Of a stretch of 64,000 bases of DNA, positions 41,327 through 49,345 are shown one piece after another (within the stretch, counting starts at the first letter, position 1; every line of letters begins with the position of its first letter). The stretch lies in the NCBI RefSeq assembly GCF_020034665.1, contig NZ_JAIQDI010000002.1, positions 682,001 to 746,000 on the forward strand, read 5' to 3'. The notes under the pieces were generated by a model, which saw only the letters and a list, made by a program, of their open reading frames with translations, was not told the DNA's origin and did no database searches. Origin of the DNA: Niabella beijingensis. GTDB taxonomy: Bacteria > Bacteroidota > Bacteroidia > Chitinophagales > Chitinophagaceae. A program made the position numbers and the translations under genes.

Positions 41327-42277
41327 GTGTACCGGTTTTTTTTGAGCATATTGATCTTATCACTGGGGTTCGCTTTAAAAGCCGAAGCCCAGGCAGCCGA
41401 AGCAAAGAACCCGCTGGTAGCGGATCCCACGATTTTTTATTACAAGGGAATCTATTACTTATATGGAACAAACGGACATAATGCCGATAAAGGGTTTACG
41501 GCCTATACTTCCGCGGACCTGATGTCGTGGAAAAATGCCGGGCAAGTACTTAGCCCCGGCCAGGCATTTGGCGATCGCGGCTTCTGGGCGCCGCAGGTAT
41601 TTATGTATAAAGGCCGGTTCTATATGGCGTATACGGCAAATGAACATATTGCAATTGCAGTAGCCGATAATCCCCTGGGTCCGTTCAGGCAAAAGGAATT
41701 AAAGCCGCTCCAGGCACCCGTGCGGATGATCGATCCCTTTGTCTTCTTTGATAAGGGTAAGATCTATCTGTACCATGTGCGGTTGCAGGAAGGCAACCGG
41801 ATCTTTGTTGCAGAAATGGACGAAACATTGAGCAGTATTAAAGAAGAAACAGCGCAGGAATGCCTGCATGCTGCAGCCTCCTGGGAAAATACCGCCAGTG
41901 CCAAATGGGGTGTTACGGAAGGCCCGACGGTGTTTAAAATAAAGAACCGTTATTATATGCTGTATGCTGCAAATGATTTTCGTAACCCCGACTATGCGAT
42001 AGGAGTTGCCACCAGTGCCGCACCCACAGGGCCCTGGAAAAAAGAGGCCGGCAATCCGCTTATTTCAAGATCCCTTACGGGCTTTAATGGTACCGGTCAC
42101 GGAGATCTTTTTAAAGATAAAAAGGGCAACTGGCAATATGTGTTGCATACCCATGCTTCCGCATCACAGGTGGGACCCCGGAAAACAGCGATCATACAGC
42201 TGACGCTTCCCGGAAAAAATAATTCGATGATAACTGCCGATCCCAAAACATTCCGATTTTTAAATCTTCAGAAATGA
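41327..42277 (+). CDS. Glycoside hydrolase family 43-type enzyme, secreted
   Basis: 316 aa, starting at GTG 41327, with signal peptide (YRFFLSILILSLGFALKAEAQA). The five-bladed propeller carries the GH43 residues: general base D33 (VADPTIFYYKG), pKa modulator D136 (MIDPFVFFD) and general acid E198 (GVTEGPTVF). Family members release arabinose or xylose from arabinan, arabinoxylan or related side chains by inversion. It is first of three consecutive GH43-type genes, with its stop overlapping the next start (ATGA). Confidence 0.88.
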   Translation: MYRFFLSILILSLGFALKAEAQAAEAKNPLVADPTIFYYKGIYYLYGTNGHNADKGFTAYTSADLMSWKNAGQVLSPGQAFGDRGFWAPQVFMYKGRFYMAYTANEHIAIAVADNPLGPFRQKELKPLQAPVRMIDPFVFFDKGKIYLYHVRLQEGNRIFVAEMDETLSSIKEETAQECLHAAASWENTASAKWGVTEGPTVFKIKNRYYMLYAANDFRNPDYAIGVATSAAPTGPWKKEAGNPLISRSLTGFNGTGHGDLFKDKKGNWQYVLHTHASASQVGPRKTAIIQLTLPGKNNSMITADPKTFRFLNLQK

Positions 42278-43323
42278 TCCGACTTTTTTATTTTTTATTT
42301 TTTGCGATGGTATTTGCCGGGTGCTCCGGTTCCAAAACTACTTCTGCCGTAAGCTCGTTTACCAATCCGTTGCTGCCCTCGGGGGCAGATCCGTATAGCT
42401 TTTATAAAGATGGGTACTACTATTATACACATACAGCTCAGAATAAGCTGGTGTTATGGAAAACAAAAGATCTTTCCGATCTGAAGGACGCGGAACAAAA
42501 GATCGTCTGGACACCGCCCCGCAATACCGCTTACTCCAAAGAATTATGGGCCCCTGAGATCCTCTTTCTGAGGGGAAAATGGTATATGTATTTTGCTGCG
42601 GATAATGGCAATAACCATAACCACCGGATGTACGTGATCGAGAACAGTTCTCCCGACCCGATGCAGGGCGAATGGGTATTTAAAGGAAAAGTAGCAGATC
42701 CTTCCGATAAATGGGCCATTGACGGGGATGTGTTTGAGTATAAAGGACAGCTGTATATGATCTGGTCAGGCTGGGCCGGTGATGCGAATGGTCAGCAGAA
42801 CATCTACATTGCAAAAATGAGCGACCCCTGGACGATCGAAGGCGAGCGCGTACTGATCTCAGAGCCCGAATATAAATGGGAAAAATACGGATACCTTAAA
42901 GGCGAGACGCCGGATCATGTATTTGTAAACGAAGGCCCCCAGTTCCTGATCCGGAACGACCGGATCTTTATTGTATATTCCGCAAGCGGTTGCTGGACGG
43001 AAAACTATACGCTGGGTATGCTGACACTGAAAGACAATAAAAACCTGCTGAACCAGGATAACTGGGTGAAGAGCCCGGAACCGGTATTTAAAGCAGCTCC
43101 CGAGAACGGTGTGTATGCGGCTGGTCACAATTCCTTTTTTAAATCCCCGGATGGAAAGGAGGACTGGATCCTTTATCATGCCAACCCTCAGCCGGGACAG
43201 GGATGTGGCGGACACCGCTCGCCCCGGGCACAGCGGTTCACTTGGCGGAAGGACGGCACTCCTGATTTTGGCCGCCCGCTGCCTACCGGCAATCCTTTAT
43301 CCGCTCCATCGAAAAAAAAATAA
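42274..43323 (+). CDS. Glycoside hydrolase family 43-type lipoprotein
   Basis: 349 aa. The lipobox FAGCSGSKT marks it as a lipoprotein. Catalytic residues fit the family: D39 (GADPYSFYKDG), D150 (AIDGDVFEYKG) and E220 (VNEGPQFLI). Downstream, YAAGHNSFFKSPDGKEDWILYHANP contains the active-site histidine typical of the arabinofuranosidase-type members. The ATG overlaps the previous stop by four bases and the stop is one base before the next ATG, so all three GH43 genes are translationally linked. Confidence 0.9.
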   Translation: MIRLFYFLFFAMVFAGCSGSKTTSAVSSFTNPLLPSGADPYSFYKDGYYYYTHTAQNKLVLWKTKDLSDLKDAEQKIVWTPPRNTAYSKELWAPEILFLRGKWYMYFAADNGNNHNHRMYVIENSSPDPMQGEWVFKGKVADPSDKWAIDGDVFEYKGQLYMIWSGWAGDANGQQNIYIAKMSDPWTIEGERVLISEPEYKWEKYGYLKGETPDHVFVNEGPQFLIRNDRIFIVYSASGCWTENYTLGMLTLKDNKNLLNQDNWVKSPEPVFKAAPENGVYAAGHNSFFKSPDGKEDWILYHANPQPGQGCGGHRSPRAQRFTWRKDGTPDFGRPLPTGNPLSAPSKKK

Positions 43324-43324
43324 G

Positions 43325-45367
43325 ATGAAAAAAGCCCTTTATCTTTTTGCAGCCCTGCTTCAGCTACAGGCCAGCGCCCAGTCCCCGGCCGTGATCCATA
43401 CGGATTTTCCGGATCCCACGGTCATTGCAGCCAACGGTAAGTATTATGCCTATGCCACGAATTCAGATCCTGCCGGAAAATTTCTTCACATCCAGGTGGC
43501 TGTTTCGGACGACCTGAAGGAGTGGAAGATCATTGGTGATGCGCTGCCCGGGCAGCCCGTATGGGGATACAAGGATTTTTGGGCTCCCCATGTGTTGTAC
43601 AATGCGCAACTCAAAAAATATGCGTTATTCTATTCCGCAGAAACCGTGGATACGACAGCCGGAAAGGCCATCGGCATTGCTTTTTCAGACCATCCCGAGG
43701 GGCCTTTTAAAGATTCCGGCAAGCCATTGATCGTGCGTCCGGAATTTGAAGCCATTGATCCGATGGTGATCAAAGATCCGCGCTCAGGAAAGTTTTATAT
43801 GATCTGGGGGTCCGGTTTCCAGCCGCTCCAGATCCGTGAAATGGATCCATCCATGACAGCATTTAAAAAGGGGTCGGCTGCAAAAGCAGTGATTCAGGCG
43901 GGCGCCGATAAGGATTACGGGAGGCTGGTGGAAGGTGCCTGGATTGACTACAACGATGGTTACTATTATATCTATTATTCCGGGGATAACTGTTGCGGTA
44001 TTGAAGCCCATTATGCCGTAATGGTGGCACGCTCAAAAAATATCACCGGCCCCTACACCCGGCTGGCCGAAGTGGCCGCCAATAAAAGCAGCGTGATCCT
44101 GGAAAGCGATGCACATATCGTCGCACCCGGGCACAACTCGGTTATCAAAGACAACAACGGGAAAAAATGGATCGCCTATCATGCCATTCCCAGGGAAGCG
44201 TTTGATAAAAAAAGATACGGCAGGGTGATGTATATCGACCGTATAATATACAGGGATGGATGGCCGGTTGTTGTAAAAGAACAACCACCGGCTATTTCCA
44301 TCCGCTGGACAGATAGTGTGACCATCAGTACCGGGTATACTAAGAATGCGGCGGCGGACCAGCTGCCGGGTTATGGCGCCCAGTACCCGCGTCTTTTAAA
44401 ACTTGCGAATGGCAATTGGCTGGCGGCGTACACCGTATTGCGGAATAAAGGTTACCGCCAGGAGTCCGGAGGCGGGCTGGAACTGGAAGTTGCGGAAAGC
44501 AGGGATAACGGAAGAACATGGAAGTCGGTCAGCTGGATCACCGATCCGGGAAGGGACCTGGATAATGCACAAATGATCCAGTTGCCTGATGGATCAGTAT
44601 TGCTGGCCGGGCGCTCCGTCCGCTGGCAGGAATCGTACCGGCTGCCCGTATATAAAAGCAGCGACGACGGAAGGAACTGGCAGCGGTTAAGCATCATCGA
44701 TGCAAACGAGGGAGCACCCGGCACGCTCGGAAAACCGGATAAGGGCATTTATGAACCCCATTTTTATTTTTTAAAAGATGGCCGGCTGGCGGTCATGTAT
44801 GCCAATGAAAAACATGTAACGGAGTCGCCTTCTTATAGTCAGACCATTGCGCAGAAAGTATCGGAGGATTCTGGAAAGACCTGGGGAAAAGAGATCTGGG
44901 TGGCACATACACCGGGACATCCGAAATCGAGACCCGGTATGCCGGTAGTAGACCGCATGCAGAACGGGAAGTACATTGCTGTTTACGAAGTGTGCGGACC
45001 GGAAGATTGCGGCATCTATTATAAAACAAGTGCTGATGGCCTGCATTGGGCGGAAGGACTGGGTACAAAAGCCCCCGAACAAAAGGCTGCCCCCTATGTA
45101 CTGTCTCTTGCGGATGGGAACCTGCTGTTGTCCTCTAACCTGGGAGTGGTCACGGTAAGCAATGATTACGGACTTACCTGGAAAAAACAACCCATGCCCT
45201 GGGTACTTCAGGTGCCTTTTGAAACCGACTGGACCCAAACACTTTGGCAGGGAATGTACCAGTTTGACGAACATACGGTCGGTATTGTAACATCAAGAAA
45301 AAGAGCAGGAGGAGGGCATGATATAAAAATCCGCTTTGGACGAATCGAAAAAAGCGGTATTTTGTAG
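43325..45367 (+). CDS. Two-domain protein: GH43-type hydrolase fused to an Asp-box (sialidase-like) propeller
   Basis: 680 aa from ATG 43325; a longer frame upstream overlaps the previous gene and precedes the signal peptide (MKKALYLFAALLQLQASAQ). Residues 20-330 are GH43-like with D30 (DFPDPTVIA), D145 (AIDPMVIKD) and E203 (LVEGAWIDY). From about 335 to the end the protein has repeated Asp boxes (RDNGRTWKS, SDDGRNWQRL, SEDSGKTWGKE, SNDYGLTWKKQ), the mark of a six-bladed sialidase-type propeller. Whether the second domain is catalytic or a binding module is unknown. Two consecutive propellers in one secreted enzyme are unusual. Confidence 0.85.
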   Translation: MKKALYLFAALLQLQASAQSPAVIHTDFPDPTVIAANGKYYAYATNSDPAGKFLHIQVAVSDDLKEWKIIGDALPGQPVWGYKDFWAPHVLYNAQLKKYALFYSAETVDTTAGKAIGIAFSDHPEGPFKDSGKPLIVRPEFEAIDPMVIKDPRSGKFYMIWGSGFQPLQIREMDPSMTAFKKGSAAKAVIQAGADKDYGRLVEGAWIDYNDGYYYIYYSGDNCCGIEAHYAVMVARSKNITGPYTRLAEVAANKSSVILESDAHIVAPGHNSVIKDNNGKKWIAYHAIPREAFDKKRYGRVMYIDRIIYRDGWPVVVKEQPPAISIRWTDSVTISTGYTKNAAADQLPGYGAQYPRLLKLANGNWLAAYTVLRNKGYRQESGGGLELEVAESRDNGRTWKSVSWITDPGRDLDNAQMIQLPDGSVLLAGRSVRWQESYRLPVYKSSDDGRNWQRLSIIDANEGAPGTLGKPDKGIYEPHFYFLKDGRLAVMYANEKHVTESPSYSQTIAQKVSEDSGKTWGKEIWVAHTPGHPKSRPGMPVVDRMQNGKYIAVYEVCGPEDCGIYYKTSADGLHWAEGLGTKAPEQKAAPYVLSLADGNLLLSSNLGVVTVSNDYGLTWKKQPMPWVLQVPFETDWTQTLWQGMYQFDEHTVGIVTSRKRAGGGHDIKIRFGRIEKSGIL

Positions 45368-45368
45368 G

Positions 45369-45399
45369 TCTGCTACAATGGTGATGTATTGTATATTTG
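45369..45399 (+). promoter_or_regulatory. Possible internal promoter before the GH127-type gene
   Basis: TCTG (45369-45372) and TATATTTG (45392-45399) are 19 bases apart, one mismatch from TTTG-N19-TAnnTTTG. Transcription would begin about 11 bases before ATG 45417, allowing separate expression of the last two genes of the locus. Confidence 0.4.
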
Positions 45400-45416
45400 A
45401 TTCTTAATGATTGTTC

Positions 45417-47447
45417 ATGCGCCTGCTTAAATCTTACAGCATCTTATTATTGTTTTTAGCCCCGGCGGCTGCTGCCCAGGAACAGCCCCATCTTACGGAA
45501 GCGATCCGGTATGTGCCCCGGGTGTTCACACCGTTTGACATCGGTGCCGTAAAGCCCGAAGGATGGCTGATGGATCAGCTGAAGACCGTTGCAGCGAATT
45601 CGACGGGGCATTTAGACGAAACCCACGATAAAATCAAAAATGACAATGGCTGGCTGGGTGGTAAAGGAGACGGATGGGAAGAGACGCCGTACTGGCTGGA
45701 TGGAGCGGTCCCTGCAGCCTATCTGCTGAACGATGCTCCATTGAAAGAAAAAGTAGTAAAGTATATCAACTGGACCTTAGACCATCAGCGGCCTTCGGGA
45801 TATTTTGGCCCGCTTACAAAATACGAACGGGAGACGGGAAAACCGGTAACGGTTGCGGTTGCTGATAAAGGAGAAGACTGGTGGCCGAAGATGGTCATGC
45901 TTAAGGTGCTGCAGCAATATTACAGTGCTACAAAAGATAAACGGGTAGTGCCATTTATGTTGCGTTATTTCCGTTACCAGGAAGCCGCACTGAAAAAGGC
46001 ACCGCTTTCCAAATGGACCGAATGGGCGGTTTCCCGGGGTTCTGAAAATATGCTGGTGGTGCAATGGCTTTACAGCATTACCAAAGAACCCTTCCTGTTA
46101 AAATTGGCGGCGATGGTCCGCGATCAGTCGTTGCCGTGGAGCTCTATGTTCGGCGGGCGCGACTGGGTAATGAATGCGGCCGCATTTCAGAATAATAAAA
46201 GCTGGATGACGCGGCACGGCGTAAATGTGGGAATGGCGATCAAAGAACCTGCGCTGAATTATGAGCGGACCGGTAATAGAAAATATATAGATATACTGAA
46301 TACCGGCTGGAAAGATATTATGCTGCTGCACGGATTGCCGAACGGCATTTTTTCGGCGGATGAAGATCTTCATGGGAACCTGCCCACGCAGGGAACGGAG
46401 CTGTGCGCAATAGTGGAAACAATGTTCTCGATGGAAGAAGCATTGTCCATTACCGGTGAGCTGCAGTTTGCGGATGCACTGGAACGCATGACCTTTAATG
46501 CTTTTCCGCCACAGACAACTGCTGATTTTAACAGGAAGCAATATTTCCAGATCGCCAACCAGGTGGAAGTAGATCGTGGCGTGTACGATTTCTCGCTGCC
46601 TTTCGACCGGCAAATGAACAATGTATTTGGTGCCCGCAGCGGATACAGCTGCTGCCTGGCAAATATGCATCAGGGCTGGCCCAAATTTGTAAGGAACCTC
46701 TGGCACCGGTCCGGCAGCAACGGCATTGCGGCACTCGTATATGGTCCCAGTGAACTGACAACAACCATCGGATCCATTCCCGTAACGATTGCAGAGAGAA
46801 CAACCTACCCATTTAATGACGAGATCCTTTTTGAAATAAAGACCGGCACCGCGGTGGTATTCCCTTTTTTACTACGCATTCCCTCCTGGTGTCAAAAGCC
46901 CGAACTATGGGTGAACAACGAAATACAAACCCCGGTGACACAACAGGGGTTGGTTACCCTGCACCGGACCTGGAAAGAAGGGGATGTGGTCCGGCTCCGG
47001 CTGCCAATGACGGTTCAGGTCAGCAACTGGGGACGTAATTCAAGAGCCATAGAACGCGGTCCGCTGGTATATGCACTTAAATTAAATGAAAAAGCTGCTA
47101 CGGGCACAGAAGCTTCCGAAGGTATGTACGAGACGCTCACCACTACGGATCCCTGGAATTATGGATTACTAAAAAAGATCGTTGATGATCCTTCCGGACT
47201 GAAAGTGACCGTAGAACCGCTGAAGCATAATTTTAGATGGGTGCAGGACCAGGCGCCGGTTACCATCACCGCCACGGGCAAACGCATTCCTGCATGGCAC
47301 GCGGAAAAAGGAAGGGTTGCCGATCAGCCGGTATCCGACCGCGAAGGCATTTATAAAGGAACGGTAGCAGCAGGAGCGTATCCGCTCACCCTGATCCCTT
47401 ATGGTTTTACCCGCCTGAGGATCGTAGCTTTTCCCGTGGTTCCGTAA
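45417..47447 (+). CDS. Beta-L-arabinofuranosidase, GH127/GH146 type (DUF1680)
   Basis: 676 aa from ATG 45417; a TTG two codons upstream is the alternative. The signal peptide is MRLLKSYSILLLFLAPAAAAQ. The (alpha/alpha)6 domain starts with FDIGAVKPEGWLMDQL and has WEETPYWLDGAVPAAYLL. The zinc and nucleophile residues known from the bifidobacterial enzyme HypBA1 are all in place: E328 and C330 (TELCAIVE) and the CC pair C412/C413 (YSCCLANMHQGWPKF), one of which is the catalytic cysteine. It removes beta-L-arabinofuranose, the clearest clue to the substrate of this locus. Confidence 0.92.
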   Translation: MRLLKSYSILLLFLAPAAAAQEQPHLTEAIRYVPRVFTPFDIGAVKPEGWLMDQLKTVAANSTGHLDETHDKIKNDNGWLGGKGDGWEETPYWLDGAVPAAYLLNDAPLKEKVVKYINWTLDHQRPSGYFGPLTKYERETGKPVTVAVADKGEDWWPKMVMLKVLQQYYSATKDKRVVPFMLRYFRYQEAALKKAPLSKWTEWAVSRGSENMLVVQWLYSITKEPFLLKLAAMVRDQSLPWSSMFGGRDWVMNAAAFQNNKSWMTRHGVNVGMAIKEPALNYERTGNRKYIDILNTGWKDIMLLHGLPNGIFSADEDLHGNLPTQGTELCAIVETMFSMEEALSITGELQFADALERMTFNAFPPQTTADFNRKQYFQIANQVEVDRGVYDFSLPFDRQMNNVFGARSGYSCCLANMHQGWPKFVRNLWHRSGSNGIAALVYGPSELTTTIGSIPVTIAERTTYPFNDEILFEIKTGTAVVFPFLLRIPSWCQKPELWVNNEIQTPVTQQGLVTLHRTWKEGDVVRLRLPMTVQVSNWGRNSRAIERGPLVYALKLNEKAATGTEASEGMYETLTTTDPWNYGLLKKIVDDPSGLKVTVEPLKHNFRWVQDQAPVTITATGKRIPAWHAEKGRVADQPVSDREGIYKGTVAAGAYPLTLIPYGFTRLRIVAFPVVP

Positions 47448-47494
47448 ACATAAAGCGTTGTAATTTTAACGAGATTAAACATTAAAATTGAAAA

Positions 47495-48694
47495 ATGATA
47501 AACATGAATCAGACTTTTAAAGTGGCAACTTTTTCACTTTTGGCCGCAGGAATGTTTTCCTGCAAAAGCCCCGAAAACAAGGCTGGGGAACAAGGTGCTC
47601 CGGATTCAACAGCAGTAGCGGGTGCAGACAGTATATCTGCCCTGAATCCGGCAAACTTTGAAGCGACCATCGATGGAAAGAAAACCGGTTTGTATACGCT
47701 AAAAAATAATAACGGCATGCGGGTGGCCATCACCAGCTTTGGCGGCCGCATTGTAGGGCTTTGGGTTCCGGATAAATCCGGGAAACCAACAGATGTGGTG
47801 ATCGGCATGGGCAGCGTGGAAGGCTATCAGAAAGCAACAGAAGCTTATCTGGGCGCAACCATCGGCCGGTACGGCAACCGGATCGCCCATGCGCGTTTCA
47901 AGCTCGATGGCAAGGAATATACGCTGGCGGCCAATAACGGCCCCAACAGTCTGCATGGCGGTAAAAAGGGCTTCCAGTACGTGGTATGGGATGCCGCGCA
48001 GCCCAACGACAGCACGCTGGAATTAAGTTATACCAGTCCGGATATGGAAGAAGGTTTTCCGGGGGAACTGAAAGTAAAAGTGATCTACAGCATCACAGCG
48101 GACAATGCGTTAAAGATGGACTACAGTGCACAGACCAGCAAGAACACGGTGGTGAACCTTACCAACCATGCTTATTTTAATCTTAATGGTGAAGGCAGTG
48201 GGGATATCCTGAAACACACCGCGCAGATCTATGCCGATAAATACACACCGGTAGATGCAACCCTGATCCCGACCGGTAAACTGGACCCCGTGACCGGAAC
48301 GCCCTTTGATTTTACAAAACCGGTGGCCATCGGCGCCCGTATCGGTGAAGACAATACCCAGTTGAAATATGGAAAGGGGTATGATCATAACTATGTGCTC
48401 AATGGTACCAAGGGCGATTACGGGCTGACCCATGCGGCTACTTTTACCGGTGACCTGTCCGGCATTGTAATGGACATCTATACACAGGAGCCCGGGCTGC
48501 AGTTCTACAGCGGTAATTTTAATGAAGGAAAAAATACATTGAAATCCGGTGCAAAGGACATCCACCGGGGTGCCTTCTGTGCGGAGACCCAACATTTTCC
48601 GGATTCTCCCAATCAGCCTGCTTTTCCGAGCGTGGAATTAAAGCCGGGTGCAGCGTATCATACAGTTTCGTATTATAAATTTTCCGCGAAATAA
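47495..48694 (+). CDS. Aldose 1-epimerase (galactose mutarotase family) lipoprotein
   Basis: 399 aa. The lipobox GMFSCKSPE predicts a membrane-anchored periplasmic or surface protein, with an acidic linker before the catalytic domain. The fold markers are complete: GGRIVGLWVPD, GRYGNRIAHARF, SLHGGKKGFQYVVWDA with the active-site His, LTNHAYFNLNGEGSG with the second His, and QEPGLQFYSGNF with the catalytic Glu region. It speeds interconversion of sugar anomers released by the locus hydrolases. ATG 47504 is an alternative start. It ends before a good terminator and closes the operon. Confidence 0.92.
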   Translation: MINMNQTFKVATFSLLAAGMFSCKSPENKAGEQGAPDSTAVAGADSISALNPANFEATIDGKKTGLYTLKNNNGMRVAITSFGGRIVGLWVPDKSGKPTDVVIGMGSVEGYQKATEAYLGATIGRYGNRIAHARFKLDGKEYTLAANNGPNSLHGGKKGFQYVVWDAAQPNDSTLELSYTSPDMEEGFPGELKVKVIYSITADNALKMDYSAQTSKNTVVNLTNHAYFNLNGEGSGDILKHTAQIYADKYTPVDATLIPTGKLDPVTGTPFDFTKPVAIGARIGEDNTQLKYGKGYDHNYVLNGTKGDYGLTHAATFTGDLSGIVMDIYTQEPGLQFYSGNFNEGKNTLKSGAKDIHRGAFCAETQHFPDSPNQPAFPSVELKPGAAYHTVSYYKFSAK

Positions 48695-48719
48695 GGATCA
48701 TACAATTGTTGTAATATGC

Positions 48720-48748
48720 AAAGGGGCGCCAGCAGCGCTCCTTTTTTT
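48720..48748 (+). terminator. Terminator of the arabinan-type locus
   Basis: AAAGGGGCGC pairs with GCGCTCCTTT (one G-T pair) around loop CAGCA, followed by a run of T residues to 48748. It lies 25 bases after the mutarotase stop. Confidence 0.85.
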
Positions 48749-48996
48749 ATTGCCGGCCGTACAATCGTACCGGAATGGGCGCTACCTGTTGCAATGAAAA
48801 ACGATTGAGCAACCGGATTCCCCGGCTCAAGAAATTTATACCTGTTTTGTTATTTTATTTTTTTAAAAAAGTATCAGATTGTTATGTTATATTTTTTGCA
48901 AATAACTTATTGAATACATTGTTGTTTTAATTAAACATTAAGGATTTATTAATTCTGTTTTAACAAAAAAAATATTATAAAAAACTTTAAATAAGT

Positions 48997-49028
48997 TTTG
49001 TTATATCCGATGTTGTCTTATATATTTG
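48997..49028 (+). promoter_or_regulatory. Near-ideal Bacteroidota promoter of the second (fasciclin/M60) operon
   Basis: TTTG (48997-49000), a 20-base spacer and TATATTTG (49021-49028) match the Bacteroidota consensus TTTG-N19/20-TAnnTTTG at every defined base. The predicted start near 49035 leaves a leader of about 310 bases before ATG 49346. Confidence 0.65.
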
Positions 49029-49049
49029 GAATCCATTAAATAAAATAAA

Positions 49050-49072
49050 CCTTTTTAAATGTTTTAAAAAGG
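49050..49072 (+). repeat. Hairpin at the 5' end of the predicted leader
   Basis: CCTTTTTAAA (49050-49059) and TTTAAAAAGG (49063-49072) are exact complements with a 3-base loop, about 15 bases after the predicted transcription start. It may protect the 5' end or regulate the long leader. Confidence 0.5.
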
Positions 49073-49345
49073 AAATTTATGAAGGAAAAGACTGGAATTA
49101 ACAGACAGAACCCGAGATTATTGACAAATTGCTTTCCGTGTACGGACTTCGTTGGTTGTTCTTGAGATAGTTTTCTTTGGTGTATTGGGCAACGGTTCGT
49201 ACTGCATTTGCAAAAACCTTAAATACGAATGGCCGGCTTTGTTGTAATCTTTCCCGGAGGAGTGCTTCCTGCCGGGGGAGGCCGGAGTATGTATAAAAGA
49301 GAATTCATATAATAGAAATTTTTCAGAATTGATTAACTGTTTAGT

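Larger units (their letters stand above)
48749..49345. other. Gene-free spacer: AT-rich upstream region, promoter and long leader of the second locus
   Basis: About 600 bases without a supported gene. 48840-49080 is strikingly AT-rich with A and T tracts and contains the promoter of the second operon. 49080-49345 returns to normal composition. On the minus strand this last part is open in two overlapping frames (for example a 68-codon stretch ending at 49098 without a start codon), so it may hold a decayed gene fragment or be leader RNA only. Confidence 0.6.

Noticed and set aside
43109..43324. 72-residue N-terminal extension of the GH43/Asp-box protein
   Set aside because: It overlaps the previous GH43 gene in another frame, and the signal peptide begins at ATG 43325.
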